From the NCBI RefSeq assembly GCF_020102855.1, contig NZ_JADHZD010000009.1, positions 62,001-126,000 on the forward strand: a stretch of 64,000 bases of DNA, in the 5' to 3' direction. Below, piece after piece: positions 44,227 to 53,634 of the stretch. Below the pieces are notes generated by a model. It ran no database searches and had not been told where the DNA came from. It saw only the letters and a list, made by a program, of their open reading frames with translations. The position numbers and the translations under genes are program-made. The first letter of the stretch is position 1; every line of letters begins with the position of its first letter. This DNA comes from Nocardioides lacusdianchii. GTDB taxonomy: Bacteria; Actinomycetota; Actinomycetes; Propionibacteriales; Nocardioidaceae.

Positions 44227-47214
44227 ATGACAGTGGCGGCTACGAATTCTGTGCTTGACCAGCTACTTGATCCGGCGGCATTGGCCATCTTGGCGGTCCT
44301 GGCCGTCTGCACATTGCTTGTCCGTACATGGAGGGCAAGTCGCGAGCCGAAGAGCCATCACTCGTCCCCGTATGACATGCCTGCGACGCCATTAGGCGTC
44401 CTCTATGGCCGAGATTCAGAACTGGTGTCATTGACAGGCCATGCAACGGGGTTGATCGTGATTCACGGCGACCCTGGGGCAGGCAAGAGTGAACTGCTCC
44501 GCCACAGCTCATATGGCGCTCGCGTGAGCGCATTAGCAGGTGAGCCCGTTCGGGTTGGGCGAACTGCGGGCGCTCTTCAAGCGGCCCTGATTGAGTCGCT
44601 TTCGACGGCGTTGGCGGACGCAATGGAGCAGGAGGGCGCTGCGAAGAGGTGGTCGCGGACGCTCGCCTCAGCGATCGAGAACCTCACAGCGCAGCGAGTC
44701 GGCGAGCTTACGGACGCCATAGGCGGCCTCGTGTTCGACATGATCGCCGACCGCTTGGGTGAGTCTGGCGGGGAACTCGCCCGCGACATGCGCGATTCAG
44801 TAAGTCGTAGTGCAAGCGAGAGCCTCGACCATCGGATCAAGCAGGCGGTGAGTCCCGATGTGCTTGACATCTTTAGAGCTCTTGCGAGCGAGTTGCACAC
44901 GCTGTCTGGCAGACCTCTGGCCCTGTCGATTGACGCCTGTGAAGTCCTGCCCGACGAGGACTTCAGGCAACTTCTATCTCTGGCTGAAACGCCAACTGCC
45001 GGGGTCTCGATCCGGGCCGCACTCGCGACCGCCAGCGGAGTTGAGAGCTCACGAGTTCTCGAACTGAAGATGGCGGGTGCTTCTGAGGTGGAGCTTCCTG
45101 GGTTGCAGCCGTCAGCGGTCGAGGAGTGGCTACGTGCCAAGTCGCTGCCAGTGCACCACCTCGGGCATCTGCTGCGAGCGACTGACGGGTTGCCCCTCTA
45201 CGTCGACGCCGCAATCGGTCACCTCCAGGCTGGCGGACGAATACGGGAGCTTCCAGTCAGGGACAACTTCGTCGAACAGACGAAGGACCTGCTCCGACGT
45301 CTCGACGCAAAGCAACAGCAAGCTGTGGTCCTCTTGTGCGCCTTCACGGACCCTCCGCCAACATCCTACGTACAAGGCGAGCTCAGGTGCACCGAGCTGG
45401 AATGGTCGGTGATCGAGGCTGAACTGATTCGGCAGCGAGCCTTTGCCACAACCGTTGGCGATCACGCGTGGTTCCACGAGGTGCGCCGACGAGCATTTTG
45501 GGAGCACGCGCTAAATCCACCCCAAAGACACTTGAGCGCGGAGACGGCCCTTCAATGGCTGATCCCTCAGCTCGAAGAGGGCCCCACAACCTACGAACTT
45601 TGCGCTGATCTTGTGACCATGTTCGAGCATGTGCCGTCGGCGATCGCGAACTTCCAAAACCTAGACCAAGTCATGTCGCTAGGCGACGAGGAGCTGAAGT
45701 TGCTGGCCGCCTTTATCGAACTAGGCGAGCAACAGCGACAACACGTCGTCGAGGTGAACTCCGCTCTGGCGCACGCGCGGACTGCGTTCGGCTCTAGAGG
45801 TGACGCGTTGACATACCTCTCGAACCTTCAGGAATGCGGCCTCCTGACCATCGCCCAAGACGAGCATCAGGCGCTGGGAGTCCCTGTGTGGGGCTCGCAA
45901 GTGGCACGCGCCGCGGCATTCGGTCGCATCGTGCGCACCTTGAATCGGACCGTCATCCCATCTATTGCGTCCGCATTGTTTGACGAGTTGTTCCGTCCTG
46001 CACTCGGACCGTTCGCGATCTCGTCTTATGGCCTCGGCTCGCCTGGCTTGGTAAGCATGAGCGAGTCCCTGAGAGAGATGGACTACGAGCGCGAGGGCGA
46101 CAAGGTGACCATCCACCGGCGGTACGGCGTCATGATCCGCGGCGCTCTCGGCGACGTCGCAACGCACGCGGTGGTGTCCTTTGACGATCAGGAGGGCAGA
46201 GATCGCGCGCTTAGTCTGCTACCCGACGTCAAGGACGAGTACTCCTTCGGGGCACGGTTTTCGGTCGAATCGGTTCACCCATGGCCGCATCCGAGCGCCC
46301 CGCTTCGTTCCAACCGGTTCTTGCGAGCTGTGGAACTACTGAGCGGCGTCGACCTTGGTCACGGCTCTTCGAACAAGCGCGTGACCGCCGTTAGCACGGA
46401 GTCGCTGGAGGACGAGCTAATTGCCGTGAAGCAACTCGATGCAGTGATGCGAGGGCGAACGGAGGGGTTGGAGCGATCTGCCATGAACTTGGATCGCAGT
46501 CGCGGCTATGCGTTCTACGAGATGAACGGGTCTCAAGCAATCTGCACTCTTTACGGGACCGAGCAAGTATTAGAGATTGCGCCACCTGACGGCCGGCCTT
46601 TCGGGCCGTTGTATGCCACATCCATTGCCCTGGCAACGGGACTCGAAGGGGTCTCGGTCGGGCGCATGACCTACCGATCGGGCCGTTCAGACAAGGACCC
46701 GCTCGCTGAGCGGCTGCAGGATCATGCCAAATCGGTATCGGCCTTCAACAAAGCGCAGCGGTACCCACGAAAGGAGCTCTTGCTTGAGCAAGACACACTC
46801 CGTCGTGAGCTACTCACTGCTATGGAGCTTCGCACAGACGACGCGATCGCATTGCGCGACTCCGGCCTCATCGTGGATAAGGGAACGTCGCTATACCGCA
46901 CGACGTTCCTGTCCATCCACGCTACCCGTGGTCGAACTGACCTATTGGAAGGAATGGAGCACTCACTCTCCGAGATGTCTTTCGTCAACGACAGCGAGAA
47001 TGTGCTCCATCTAGTGTTCGACGCACAAGAGGACGGCGGCTGGCTACAACCCGACGACCTTGAGGCCAGATTCGGCGTATCGGCCCCAGATTCAGAGCCC
47101 ATCTCGTCTTCGCAGTCGGTCCTTCAGATGGGAATCGAGCGGCGACTGGGATATGACCCTCTCGGGAGCGGGGGACTGTGGTTCCGGTGGCCGGACCTAC
47201 CTGAGGAGGAGTGA
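44227..47214 (+). CDS. membrane-anchored STAND-like NTPase
   Basis: A 995-residue protein. A membrane helix (AALAILAVLAVCTLLVRTW, about 17-35) is followed by YGRDSELVSLTGHATGLIVIHGDPGAGKSELLRH with Walker A GDPGAGKS at 81-88, Walker B-like LALSIDACEV (231-240) and a GLPLYVDA motif (about 325) that in STAND ATPases follows the nucleotide domain. Residues 350-995 are long, helical then mixed, with no recognised repeat or effector domain. The ATG at 44227 has GCGGGGG upstream. The layout is that of intracellular sensors of the STAND class; the ligand and output are unknown. Confidence 0.7.
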   Translation: MTVAATNSVLDQLLDPAALAILAVLAVCTLLVRTWRASREPKSHHSSPYDMPATPLGVLYGRDSELVSLTGHATGLIVIHGDPGAGKSELLRHSSYGARVSALAGEPVRVGRTAGALQAALIESLSTALADAMEQEGAAKRWSRTLASAIENLTAQRVGELTDAIGGLVFDMIADRLGESGGELARDMRDSVSRSASESLDHRIKQAVSPDVLDIFRALASELHTLSGRPLALSIDACEVLPDEDFRQLLSLAETPTAGVSIRAALATASGVESSRVLELKMAGASEVELPGLQPSAVEEWLRAKSLPVHHLGHLLRATDGLPLYVDAAIGHLQAGGRIRELPVRDNFVEQTKDLLRRLDAKQQQAVVLLCAFTDPPPTSYVQGELRCTELEWSVIEAELIRQRAFATTVGDHAWFHEVRRRAFWEHALNPPQRHLSAETALQWLIPQLEEGPTTYELCADLVTMFEHVPSAIANFQNLDQVMSLGDEELKLLAAFIELGEQQRQHVVEVNSALAHARTAFGSRGDALTYLSNLQECGLLTIAQDEHQALGVPVWGSQVARAAAFGRIVRTLNRTVIPSIASALFDELFRPALGPFAISSYGLGSPGLVSMSESLREMDYEREGDKVTIHRRYGVMIRGALGDVATHAVVSFDDQEGRDRALSLLPDVKDEYSFGARFSVESVHPWPHPSAPLRSNRFLRAVELLSGVDLGHGSSNKRVTAVSTESLEDELIAVKQLDAVMRGRTEGLERSAMNLDRSRGYAFYEMNGSQAICTLYGTEQVLEIAPPDGRPFGPLYATSIALATGLEGVSVGRMTYRSGRSDKDPLAERLQDHAKSVSAFNKAQRYPRKELLLEQDTLRRELLTAMELRTDDAIALRDSGLIVDKGTSLYRTTFLSIHATRGRTDLLEGMEHSLSEMSFVNDSENVLHLVFDAQEDGGWLQPDDLEARFGVSAPDSEPISSSQSVLQMGIERRLGYDPLGSGGLWFRWPDLPEEE

Positions 47215-47347
47215 GTTAAGACCGCCCTGGGCTTTTACATCAAGTGCTGTCGCGCGAGCTAGCCCATTCCGCCGCGAAACGTGGGACCGGGAGTGTCGGA
47301 CTTGCGACGGCACGACAGGGCCCGTGCGTCGATCTAACGTTGGGTTC

Positions 47348-47851
47348 ATGTCTGACGCGTGGAACGTCTCCGAAGCCGAGCTTGATGCCTTCCTTTGTGA
47401 GTGGGAGGCCGTGGATCGCGCCGCAGCCGAATATCTTGCCGAGCGAGTGCCCGGCGTTCGCGGCAGCCTTGCTGACGACGACGCCCGCTGGGTCGGCCAA
47501 CTCGCCGAGACCATCTCGCCTTCTGAGGAGCCCGAGGAGGATGAGGTCGAGGCGGTGTCGGCGGTGATGGCGCTCCAACACGCCGACTGGCTCGGACTGG
47601 TGCTCGGCGCCGTACGCCGTGGGCCAGGCGCTGTTCTAGATCCTCGACGCGTGCAGACGGACGTCGACCTGCTGGATGACATCGAGGGAGAGATCGAAGA
47701 CCGCGAAGGTCACCTGGACGTGCTCGAGATGGCCCTGCTCCACCTGACACCGCTATGGCAGGACCTCGGCGTGCTGGACGAGGACGACCGGCTCACAGAA
47801 CGCGGTGTTTGGGGGTTGCCAAGGGCCCTCCACCGGGCATGGAGCGAGTGA
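47348..47851 (+). CDS. unknown acidic helical protein
   Basis: A 167-residue protein (MSDAWNVSEAELDAFLCEWE), strongly acidic, mostly helical. The C-terminal third (LDVLEMALLHLTPLWQDLGV, then LTERGVWGLPRALHRAW) resembles a winged-helix fold. It follows the STAND-like gene by 133 bases on the same strand, so it might be an accessory, but a promoter between them is possible. No family recognised. Confidence 0.6.
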   Translation: MSDAWNVSEAELDAFLCEWEAVDRAAAEYLAERVPGVRGSLADDDARWVGQLAETISPSEEPEEDEVEAVSAVMALQHADWLGLVLGAVRRGPGAVLDPRRVQTDVDLLDDIEGEIEDREGHLDVLEMALLHLTPLWQDLGVLDEDDRLTERGVWGLPRALHRAWSE

Positions 47852-47908
47852 AGCGTCCTTGCGTCGCCATTGCGCGCCGCATCCGGGATCTACTGACCTG
47901 GCCGCAGG

Positions 47909-48127
47909 TCACCAGTCCTTCGCGGACGGCACGGGACGCATCATCGCCTCCAGGTCGTCGGTCTTGATTCGGATCGTTTTGCCGCAGCGGTAGGCGCGCA
48001 GTTCACCAGCAGCGATCTTGCGGCGGATGGTCTTAGCGGACAGGCTCACCCAGACCGCGGCGCCGGTGATGCTAAGCCACCGGGGTCGCTCGTCGGGCAG
48101 TTCGGCGGTCGCGGCCACCTCACTCAC
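47909..48127 (-). CDS. excisionase/AlpA-type HTH protein
   Basis: A 72-residue protein with RWLSITGAAVWVSLSAKTIR and RAYRCGKTIRIKTDDLEAMM, the MerR-like wHTH of excisionase family (HTH_17) proteins. It may direct excision or regulate transfer genes. The GTG start overlaps the end of the next HTH gene by 8 bases. Confidence 0.85.
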   Translation of the reverse strand: MSEVAATAELPDERPRWLSITGAAVWVSLSAKTIRRKIAAGELRAYRCGKTIRIKTDDLEAMMRPVPSAKDW

Positions 48128-48332
48128 CGGCCTTGAGGAAGCGGCGAAGCTCGGCGACGGTCGTGTAGAGGCGGCCGTTGCCGTTGAAGCGCCACCAGCG
48201 CGGTCCGCGCTTGAGGCGGCGCCATTCGCGGACGGTTCGCTGGGGCGTGCGGATGAACGCGCAGAAGTCCTCGAACAGGAGGATGCCGTTGTCGTCCCAG
48301 TCGTCGGGGACGCTGATCGGTGCGATGGTCAT
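48120..48332 (-). CDS. small HTH DNA-binding protein
   Basis: A 70-residue protein (MTIAPISVPDDWDDNGILLF) with FCAFIRTPQRTVREWRRL and RWWRFNGNGRLYTTVAELRR, again an excisionase-like fold in which the wing carries FNGNGR. The ATG at 48332 has GGAG upstream. Together with the overlapping HTH gene it forms a two-gene unit beside the relaxase, typical for control of plasmid or ICE mobilisation. Confidence 0.75.
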   Translation of the reverse strand: MTIAPISVPDDWDDNGILLFEDFCAFIRTPQRTVREWRRLKRGPRWWRFNGNGRLYTTVAELRRFLKAGE

Positions 48333-48479
48333 CGTGACTCCTCGGTCATCGGAGCGCCGGGTTGCGCTCATGCCCGGAAAAGCAACAGCCATCGCCTCGG
48401 ATCGGACGGCAGCCGTCGAGTTCTCTCAGTCACCTACGTCCCGGATCACCCTCCGAGCGATCACATCCGAGGAGAATTG

Positions 48480-51143
48480 TCAGAAACCGATCCCCGGTCC
48501 GACCGGACGCGGTCCGACCGGCTGCAGCTCCTCCGGTCGCCGCCGACGCTCGGCCAGTGCGGCGGCCTGCAGCGATGCCGAGCGTCGCGGCGCCTGTGCG
48601 CCGTACCGCTCGATGTCCTCATCGACCCGGGTCGCGGCGTGGCCGGGGCCGAGGTCGGCGCGGTCGCGGCTGAAGACCTCGATCCATTGCTGGCGTGCGT
48701 CGTCGACCGAGTCGGCGACCAGGTGAGCGACGTTGCGATGGCGGCCGCGGGTCATGCCGACGTACGCCGCTGCTGCGCCGGTGGCCTCGCCGACGACGAG
48801 GTGGGCGGAGTCGACGGTCTCCCCCTGGGCGCCGTACGCGGTGGAGGCGAAGGCGAGCTCGACGTGTCGGTTGACGTAGTCGGCGGGAAGCTCGCGTTGA
48901 CCGGCGCGGCCGGTGACGACGAGGCTGCCGTCGTCTCCGATGCCGGCAACCGTCCAGACGTCGCGGTTGGCGACGCCGAGGTCGCGGTCGTTGCGCCGAG
49001 TGGCGACGCGATCGCCGAGGCCGATCCGCTCACCACGGCGGGTGACGGGCTCACCATCTCGCTCACCAATCCGCTCACCAGCGTCGTGGCGGCGGTCTCG
49101 GATGGCTGCGTTGATGGATCCGACCAGCTCGCGGGTGTCTGCGATGATCAGCTCCTCACCGGCTGCGCCGATGTCGGCGAGTGCGTCGGCGCACTCGACC
49201 TCGCTGGCGTGGACGACGATCTCGCCGCGCGCAGCAAGGGCGTCGAAGACCTCACCGGGACACTCACCTCCGCGCATGAGCAGGCTGAGGTCGGCGTAGG
49301 CCGGGTCGGCGAAGCGGTGCACCGACTCGAGCTCGAGATGCGCCTCGGGCCGCACCCACCGTGCGGCGAGGTCCACCACCCCACCACGGCCGACGGCGGG
49401 CAGCTGGTGGCGGTCACCGAGCAGCGCAACGGTGGCGTGGGCTCGGTCGGCGATCGCGAACAGCGCGCGGGCGGTGTCCTGGTCGAGCATGCCGGCCTCG
49501 TCGACCAGGAGTACGTCGCCGGGCAGCAGCCGTGCGCGGGCGTCGGGACTGGCGTCGACCTGCGACCAGTGGCCGTCCTCGTCCCACCGGAACCCGTGCT
49601 GGTGGATGAGCCACGCTGCCGAGAACGCGTCGGTGCCGACCTGCTGCCGGGCTGTCTGCGCGGCCTTGAGGGTGGGGGTGACGACGACGAGTCGTCGGTC
49701 GTGGGCGTCGAGTACCTCGCGCGCGGCGGCGAGTGCTGTGGTCTTGCCGGTGCCGGCGGCGCCTTCGATGACGAGCAGACCGGCCTCGCCGGCCAGGGCG
49801 GCGACGACCGTCCGCTGAGCGATGTCGAGGTGGCCGGCGCCGTGGACGCGGGAGGCGTGCTCGACCGGTCCCATCGAACGCGTGGCGAGGCTGTCGATCA
49901 GCTCTGCCTCAATCGCGAGGACCCGGTCGGAGGTGAGGTTGCGGATGTGATCGGGTACGTCGGTCCGTTCGCGCAGTGGTCGGCACTCGCGCACTGCACG
50001 CGCGGTGAGGTCCTCGGCGAGCTCGACTCGAACGGCTCGATCCACAATGACCCCGACGGACGCGATCAGCTTCTCCGCTTCTCCTCGGATGTCGGCGGCG
50101 TTCCACGCGGAGCGCTTCGAGCCCAAGCGCGTGAGCATCAGATCGACGGCGACGTCCCGCCGGAGCCGGCCGACGGCGGTCGGGTCGAGTTGTCTCGACT
50201 GGGTCGGCGGTTGGAACCCGAGATTGAGCAGCTCGTCGTTCCAACGCGACACAAGCTCGGCACCGTTGGCAGGGACGACCTTGTCGGCGCGCGCGTCCGC
50301 CCACGCGCGCCGGTCCCAGGTGCGTCGCAGCTTCGGCCCCGGTTCTTCACCGGGATGGTCCGCTCGCCATTCGGCCTCGTAGCGGTCGACGTTGCGGGTG
50401 ATCTGCGAGGCGCGCTGGCTGAACCGTCCGGCGTACGGCGCGAGCTCCTCGACCTCGCCAGCCTCGTCGAGCGTGTACCCCCGGGCGGCCAGAGCCGCAC
50501 GGAACTCCGGGTCGCACATGACGGCAGCGTGACCGATGCCGTTGAGTGCCTCGATGGAGTCGACGACGCCGACCGAGTGGAGGCCACGCCACGCACCAGA
50601 GGCGAACACACGCGCGTTGATCTGGAGGTGAAGGTGACGGTGCGGGTCGCCGGCACGCGAGGTGTAGTGCCGTACGACGGCAGCCTCGACCTTCTCTACA
50701 GGCACCTGGACCTGTCGACCACGCGGTCCCACGCGCGTGGTCGCGTGCTGCGCGACCCACTCGATGACCTCCCCTGCCGCGCGCGTCTGCGCGGCTTCGT
50801 AAGCAGCTGCGACGTCGGGGTGGAGCGCAGCCGCGAGCGACCAGGTCTTGGGACCGTTGACGACCACCTCGACGAACCGCAGCGCGTGGTCGTCGTCGCG
50901 CAGTCGTCCCTTCGCCTGACCGGTGGTGACGTCGTACCCGGCGACCCAGCGCTCGTACGCCGGGCCGTCGAGGTCGGGCCGCCGTTCGGTGGCGACACCG
51001 TCGTCGCTGACGACGACGGCGTAGTGCTCGGCGACGCCGCTCCCCTCGTCCAGGTAGTAGTCGTCGGCGCGGGAGTGGTCGGCCTCGACGTAGGAGCGGG
51101 CGGCGGCGCCGGAGCCGCGGTAGAACTTCACTCCACCGTGCAT
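48480..51143 (-). CDS. MobF-family conjugative relaxase-helicase
   Basis: About 887 residues. N-terminal TrwC-type relaxase: MHGGVKFYRGSGAAARSYVE, candidate catalytic Tyr residues at Y18 and Y29/Y30, and the three-His metal motif HRHLHLQIN (about 167-175). C-terminal RecD2/TraI-like helicase: EGAAGTGKTTAL (459-470), LLVDEAGMLD (545 region), QLPAVGRGG, and the last motif AYGAQGETVDSAH with YVGMTRGR. It nicks oriT and unwinds the transferred strand. The ATG at 51143 is preferred; a GTG at 51167 is in frame. The huge open frame on the other strand is an artefact of G+C content. Confidence 0.92.
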   Translation of the reverse strand: MHGGVKFYRGSGAAARSYVEADHSRADDYYLDEGSGVAEHYAVVVSDDGVATERRPDLDGPAYERWVAGYDVTTGQAKGRLRDDDHALRFVEVVVNGPKTWSLAAALHPDVAAAYEAAQTRAAGEVIEWVAQHATTRVGPRGRQVQVPVEKVEAAVVRHYTSRAGDPHRHLHLQINARVFASGAWRGLHSVGVVDSIEALNGIGHAAVMCDPEFRAALAARGYTLDEAGEVEELAPYAGRFSQRASQITRNVDRYEAEWRADHPGEEPGPKLRRTWDRRAWADARADKVVPANGAELVSRWNDELLNLGFQPPTQSRQLDPTAVGRLRRDVAVDLMLTRLGSKRSAWNAADIRGEAEKLIASVGVIVDRAVRVELAEDLTARAVRECRPLRERTDVPDHIRNLTSDRVLAIEAELIDSLATRSMGPVEHASRVHGAGHLDIAQRTVVAALAGEAGLLVIEGAAGTGKTTALAAAREVLDAHDRRLVVVTPTLKAAQTARQQVGTDAFSAAWLIHQHGFRWDEDGHWSQVDASPDARARLLPGDVLLVDEAGMLDQDTARALFAIADRAHATVALLGDRHQLPAVGRGGVVDLAARWVRPEAHLELESVHRFADPAYADLSLLMRGGECPGEVFDALAARGEIVVHASEVECADALADIGAAGEELIIADTRELVGSINAAIRDRRHDAGERIGERDGEPVTRRGERIGLGDRVATRRNDRDLGVANRDVWTVAGIGDDGSLVVTGRAGQRELPADYVNRHVELAFASTAYGAQGETVDSAHLVVGEATGAAAAYVGMTRGRHRNVAHLVADSVDDARQQWIEVFSRDRADLGPGHAATRVDEDIERYGAQAPRRSASLQAAALAERRRRPEELQPVGPRPVGPGIGF

Positions 51144-51170
51144 GATGTGCTCGTCACCGCCCGTCACGTC

Positions 51171-51307
51171 TCGTCAAAGACCCCTGAAATGACTGCGGTC
51201 CGTCCCCGGGGGGACGGACCTTCTACGGACCTTCGTAGCATGCGTGCCGCTTGATCTGGGAGGGGTGGGGACGCTGGCGGCGTAGGTGTTTCAGGGAGTC
51301 GTCAAAG
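51171..51307. other. repeat-rich region upstream of the relaxase, candidate oriT
   Basis: Contains a perfect 11-bp dyad GGTCCGTCCCC-gg-GGGGACGGACC (51197-51220), a second dyad CTACG-gacctt-CGTAG (51224-51239), a wider pair ccctgaaa (51182-51189) and tttcaggg (51289-51296), and a direct repeat tcgtcaaag (51171-51179 and 51299-51307). No gene fits in this gap. Such clustered dyads next to a relaxase gene suggest oriT or its control region. Confidence 0.45.
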
Positions 51308-51359
51308 CACGTCACAGCAGAAGTGAGTGAGCGCGACTCGGGTCGAAGCGGCGTACCCG

Positions 51360-52130
51360 CTATCTCGTTGCGGCAGTCACCTTCGAGCGGTAGTCGTCGA
51401 GCAGCTTGATCACGTCGCGAGCTGCCTCGCGCGGGACCTCGTGGCCGTCGAGCTCGGCCAGCCATTCGAGGAGTTGACGCCCGTCGAGGAAGCGCACTCC
51501 ATCAATGTTTGCGTTGCCCGGCACGCCTGTGCGTGCGGCGCCCCATAGGACGACGGCGGCGGTGACTGTTATGGGTTTGGCGTTCGTTCGATGCCGGGCC
51601 CCGCTCTCTCGTTTGAGCACACTACGGAGCACCCCTTCGGCCCGAAGGGCTGCCTTTCGCGAGGACCCAGCCATCGCAGGGACGTCTTCCGTGGTGATCT
51701 GGTTTCGCCACTTGGAGTCGATGACAACCACGCCACCGCGGCGGGTCACGACGATGTGGTCGATGTCGCCCGCTTGGAGTTCGACGCTGTCCACCCAGCC
51801 CCAGATGAGGCGCTTGCGCTTGGCCCGTTGGAGTTCGTTGCGGGTGTTGTCCTCTCCCCACGCCCCCCGCATCTGCCACACAGCCTGCTGATCGTGGGCG
51901 AGGAAGGCGGTGTTCAGAAGGTGGAATCCCGCGGCGACGAGGCTGGCGTGAGTGGCGCCTAGGACGTAGAGACGTGCCGGCATGGGAACGGTCAGCATGA
52001 GGACGCTGGCGAATGCGCCGAGGGCGATGGTGCCGACGACCACCAGGCCGACGATCTTCGCGTTACGTCGCATCCACGCATTGCGACGGTGTCTCAACTG
52101 CCGTGCCGGATAGGACTCGGTCTTAGCCAT
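51360..52130 (-). CDS. NERD domain membrane protein
   Basis: A 256-residue protein. Two N-terminal helices (IVGLVVVGTIALGAFASVLML and LYVLGATHASLVAAGFHLL) are followed by the NERD core: RGAWGEDNTRNEL (Glu), GDIDHIVVTRRGGVVVIDSK (Asp and D-S-K). Membrane-linked NERD proteins are found beside conjugation genes. The ATG at 52130 has GGAAGGTGA upstream. It lies upstream of, and on the same strand as, the relaxase. Confidence 0.82.
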   Translation of the reverse strand: MAKTESYPARQLRHRRNAWMRRNAKIVGLVVVGTIALGAFASVLMLTVPMPARLYVLGATHASLVAAGFHLLNTAFLAHDQQAVWQMRGAWGEDNTRNELQRAKRKRLIWGWVDSVELQAGDIDHIVVTRRGGVVVIDSKWRNQITTEDVPAMAGSSRKAALRAEGVLRSVLKRESGARHRTNAKPITVTAAVVLWGAARTGVPGNANIDGVRFLDGRQLLEWLAELDGHEVPREAARDVIKLLDDYRSKVTAATR

Positions 52131-52290
52131 GCCCGTCACCTTCCTTTCCCGTTCGCGAGTCAACACGAATGTCGACGCGCGGTACCGCGAACCACAAACT
52201 CTGGTGGGCCGCACCTCGTGCGATCAGCCGGTCTGGACGCTCTCGTAGAGGGGCGCACCGAACAGCTCCCACAACACTCGGGTCGCCGGC

Positions 52291-52310
52291 TGAGGGGCAT
52301 CAGCCCCTCA
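52291..52310. promoter_or_regulatory. short perfect hairpin in a divergent promoter region
   Basis: TGAGGGGC-atca-GCCCCTCA lies in the 290-base gap between the leftward NERD gene and the rightward PLD gene. It could be an operator or an early terminator; there is no U-run. Nothing else is seen in the gap. Confidence 0.35.
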
Positions 52311-52420
52311 AGATGACACGCATGCACCTCCACAAGCCGGACCAACGCTCGATGCCGAAACGTCACGGCGACGTGCCCTGAGACCGTACGCTCCAACGGC
52401 CCTTCGGAAATGGAGAACGT

Positions 52421-53551
52421 ATGCTCGAGCAGCGGATGATCGGCCAACCAGGCATGACCGGGGCCCCGGTAAGGAACATCGACGCAATAGTCGACCTTGT
52501 CCGGACCGGCGCTACCGCGTTCGACGCGGCGGTTGCCTACGTCACGGACAGCGGCGTGGACGCGCTGCTCTCCAAGATCTCATCGAGCGGCGCTGATGCT
52601 GAGTGGGCTGTCGTCACGAAACGCTTCCTGGTGAGCATTGACTGGTATCGCTCGGATCCAACAGCGCTCGAACGTCTTGCGGCGCTGCCGGCCGAGGTCC
52701 GCGTTCACGACGGACGCCGAGTCGTTGATCGGCCGGGCTGCGTCCCCTTCGTACCGTGGCACCCGAAATGGTTCTCGGTGCACGGATCGTCAGCGAGAGG
52801 CCATCTCGTCGGATCGGGAAACCTATCGCGGAACGGCCTCGTATCCGGTCATGAAGCCGGCACCTTACAGATCGTTCGCAAGCCGTCGAACAAGACAGAG
52901 AAGGTAGTCGAGGCAGCCATCCGCGCCGGCGAGGCGTGGTTCGAGGACTCCTGGACCGGCGCCGCCCCCTTGCCCACCGTTCTCGACAAGTACCGTCGCG
53001 GATTCGCTGCCCTCCCCAAGACCGAGGTTGCGCGGAATGACGATGTCGCAGATGTGTCCGGCCGGGTTGGCACTCGCTATGGACTCACCGCCGAGCAGCT
53101 CGCCGCCCTGACCTCTGCAACCAACTTCTGGATCGAAGGCACAGGAGGCATCAGCAAGAACCGCGGGCCATCTCGCCCTGGCAACCAGCTCAACATGTCG
53201 GCCCTGACCCGGGTCTTCTTCGGCGGATCCGCCGACGAGGTTCCGAGAAACTCCGCTCTCCTGTCAGTCACCATCGAACATCCAACAGACCAGACAGTCT
53301 CGTCTGGTGCTCCCATCCGGTTCAGCGACAACTCAATGGATGTCATTACGCTGCCAGTTCCTGGGTCACCGTGGTCGACGTCCTACGACGATCGGGTCCT
53401 GCTGTTTACGAAGGCGACACGTGGCGCCGCCCTCCATTATGTACTCACTGTTCGTTCCGGTGCCGGCGCTCGGTCCTGGCGCAACGCGTCAGAGGCGCAG
53501 GGAACGAGTTTCTCCATGCGCAGCGGGAGGCGCTGGGGGGTCTTCGGCTAA
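52421..53551 (+). CDS. PLD-like nuclease domain protein
   Basis: A 376-residue protein. The phospholipase-D type half site is split as WHPKWFSVHG (His-x-Lys, about 109-118) and LVGSGNLSRNGL (about 127-138), as in PLD-type restriction nucleases; only one HKD motif is visible, so activity would need a dimer. The N-terminal part (FDAAVAYVTDSGVDALL) is the usual first beta-alpha unit. It converges on the methylase-helicase-GIY-YIG operon, ending 83 bases from it. Confidence 0.75.
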   Translation: MLEQRMIGQPGMTGAPVRNIDAIVDLVRTGATAFDAAVAYVTDSGVDALLSKISSSGADAEWAVVTKRFLVSIDWYRSDPTALERLAALPAEVRVHDGRRVVDRPGCVPFVPWHPKWFSVHGSSARGHLVGSGNLSRNGLVSGHEAGTLQIVRKPSNKTEKVVEAAIRAGEAWFEDSWTGAAPLPTVLDKYRRGFAALPKTEVARNDDVADVSGRVGTRYGLTAEQLAALTSATNFWIEGTGGISKNRGPSRPGNQLNMSALTRVFFGGSADEVPRNSALLSVTIEHPTDQTVSSGAPIRFSDNSMDVITLPVPGSPWSTSYDDRVLLFTKATRGAALHYVLTVRSGAGARSWRNASEAQGTSFSMRSGRRWGVFG

Positions 53552-53634
53552 GGCCTTTACGCCGCAACCCGGATCCGTGGCGGAAACGGCAGGTTGTCCA
53601 TACGATCCCATTCGAGGAGCGCCCAGGCCGTCCT

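Noticed and set aside
48018..51254. Open frame of 1078 codons on the plus strand
   Set aside because: It is antisense to the relaxase and HTH genes, which have clear motifs. High G+C third positions keep this frame open; its translation is low-complexity Val/Gly/Ala/Asp.
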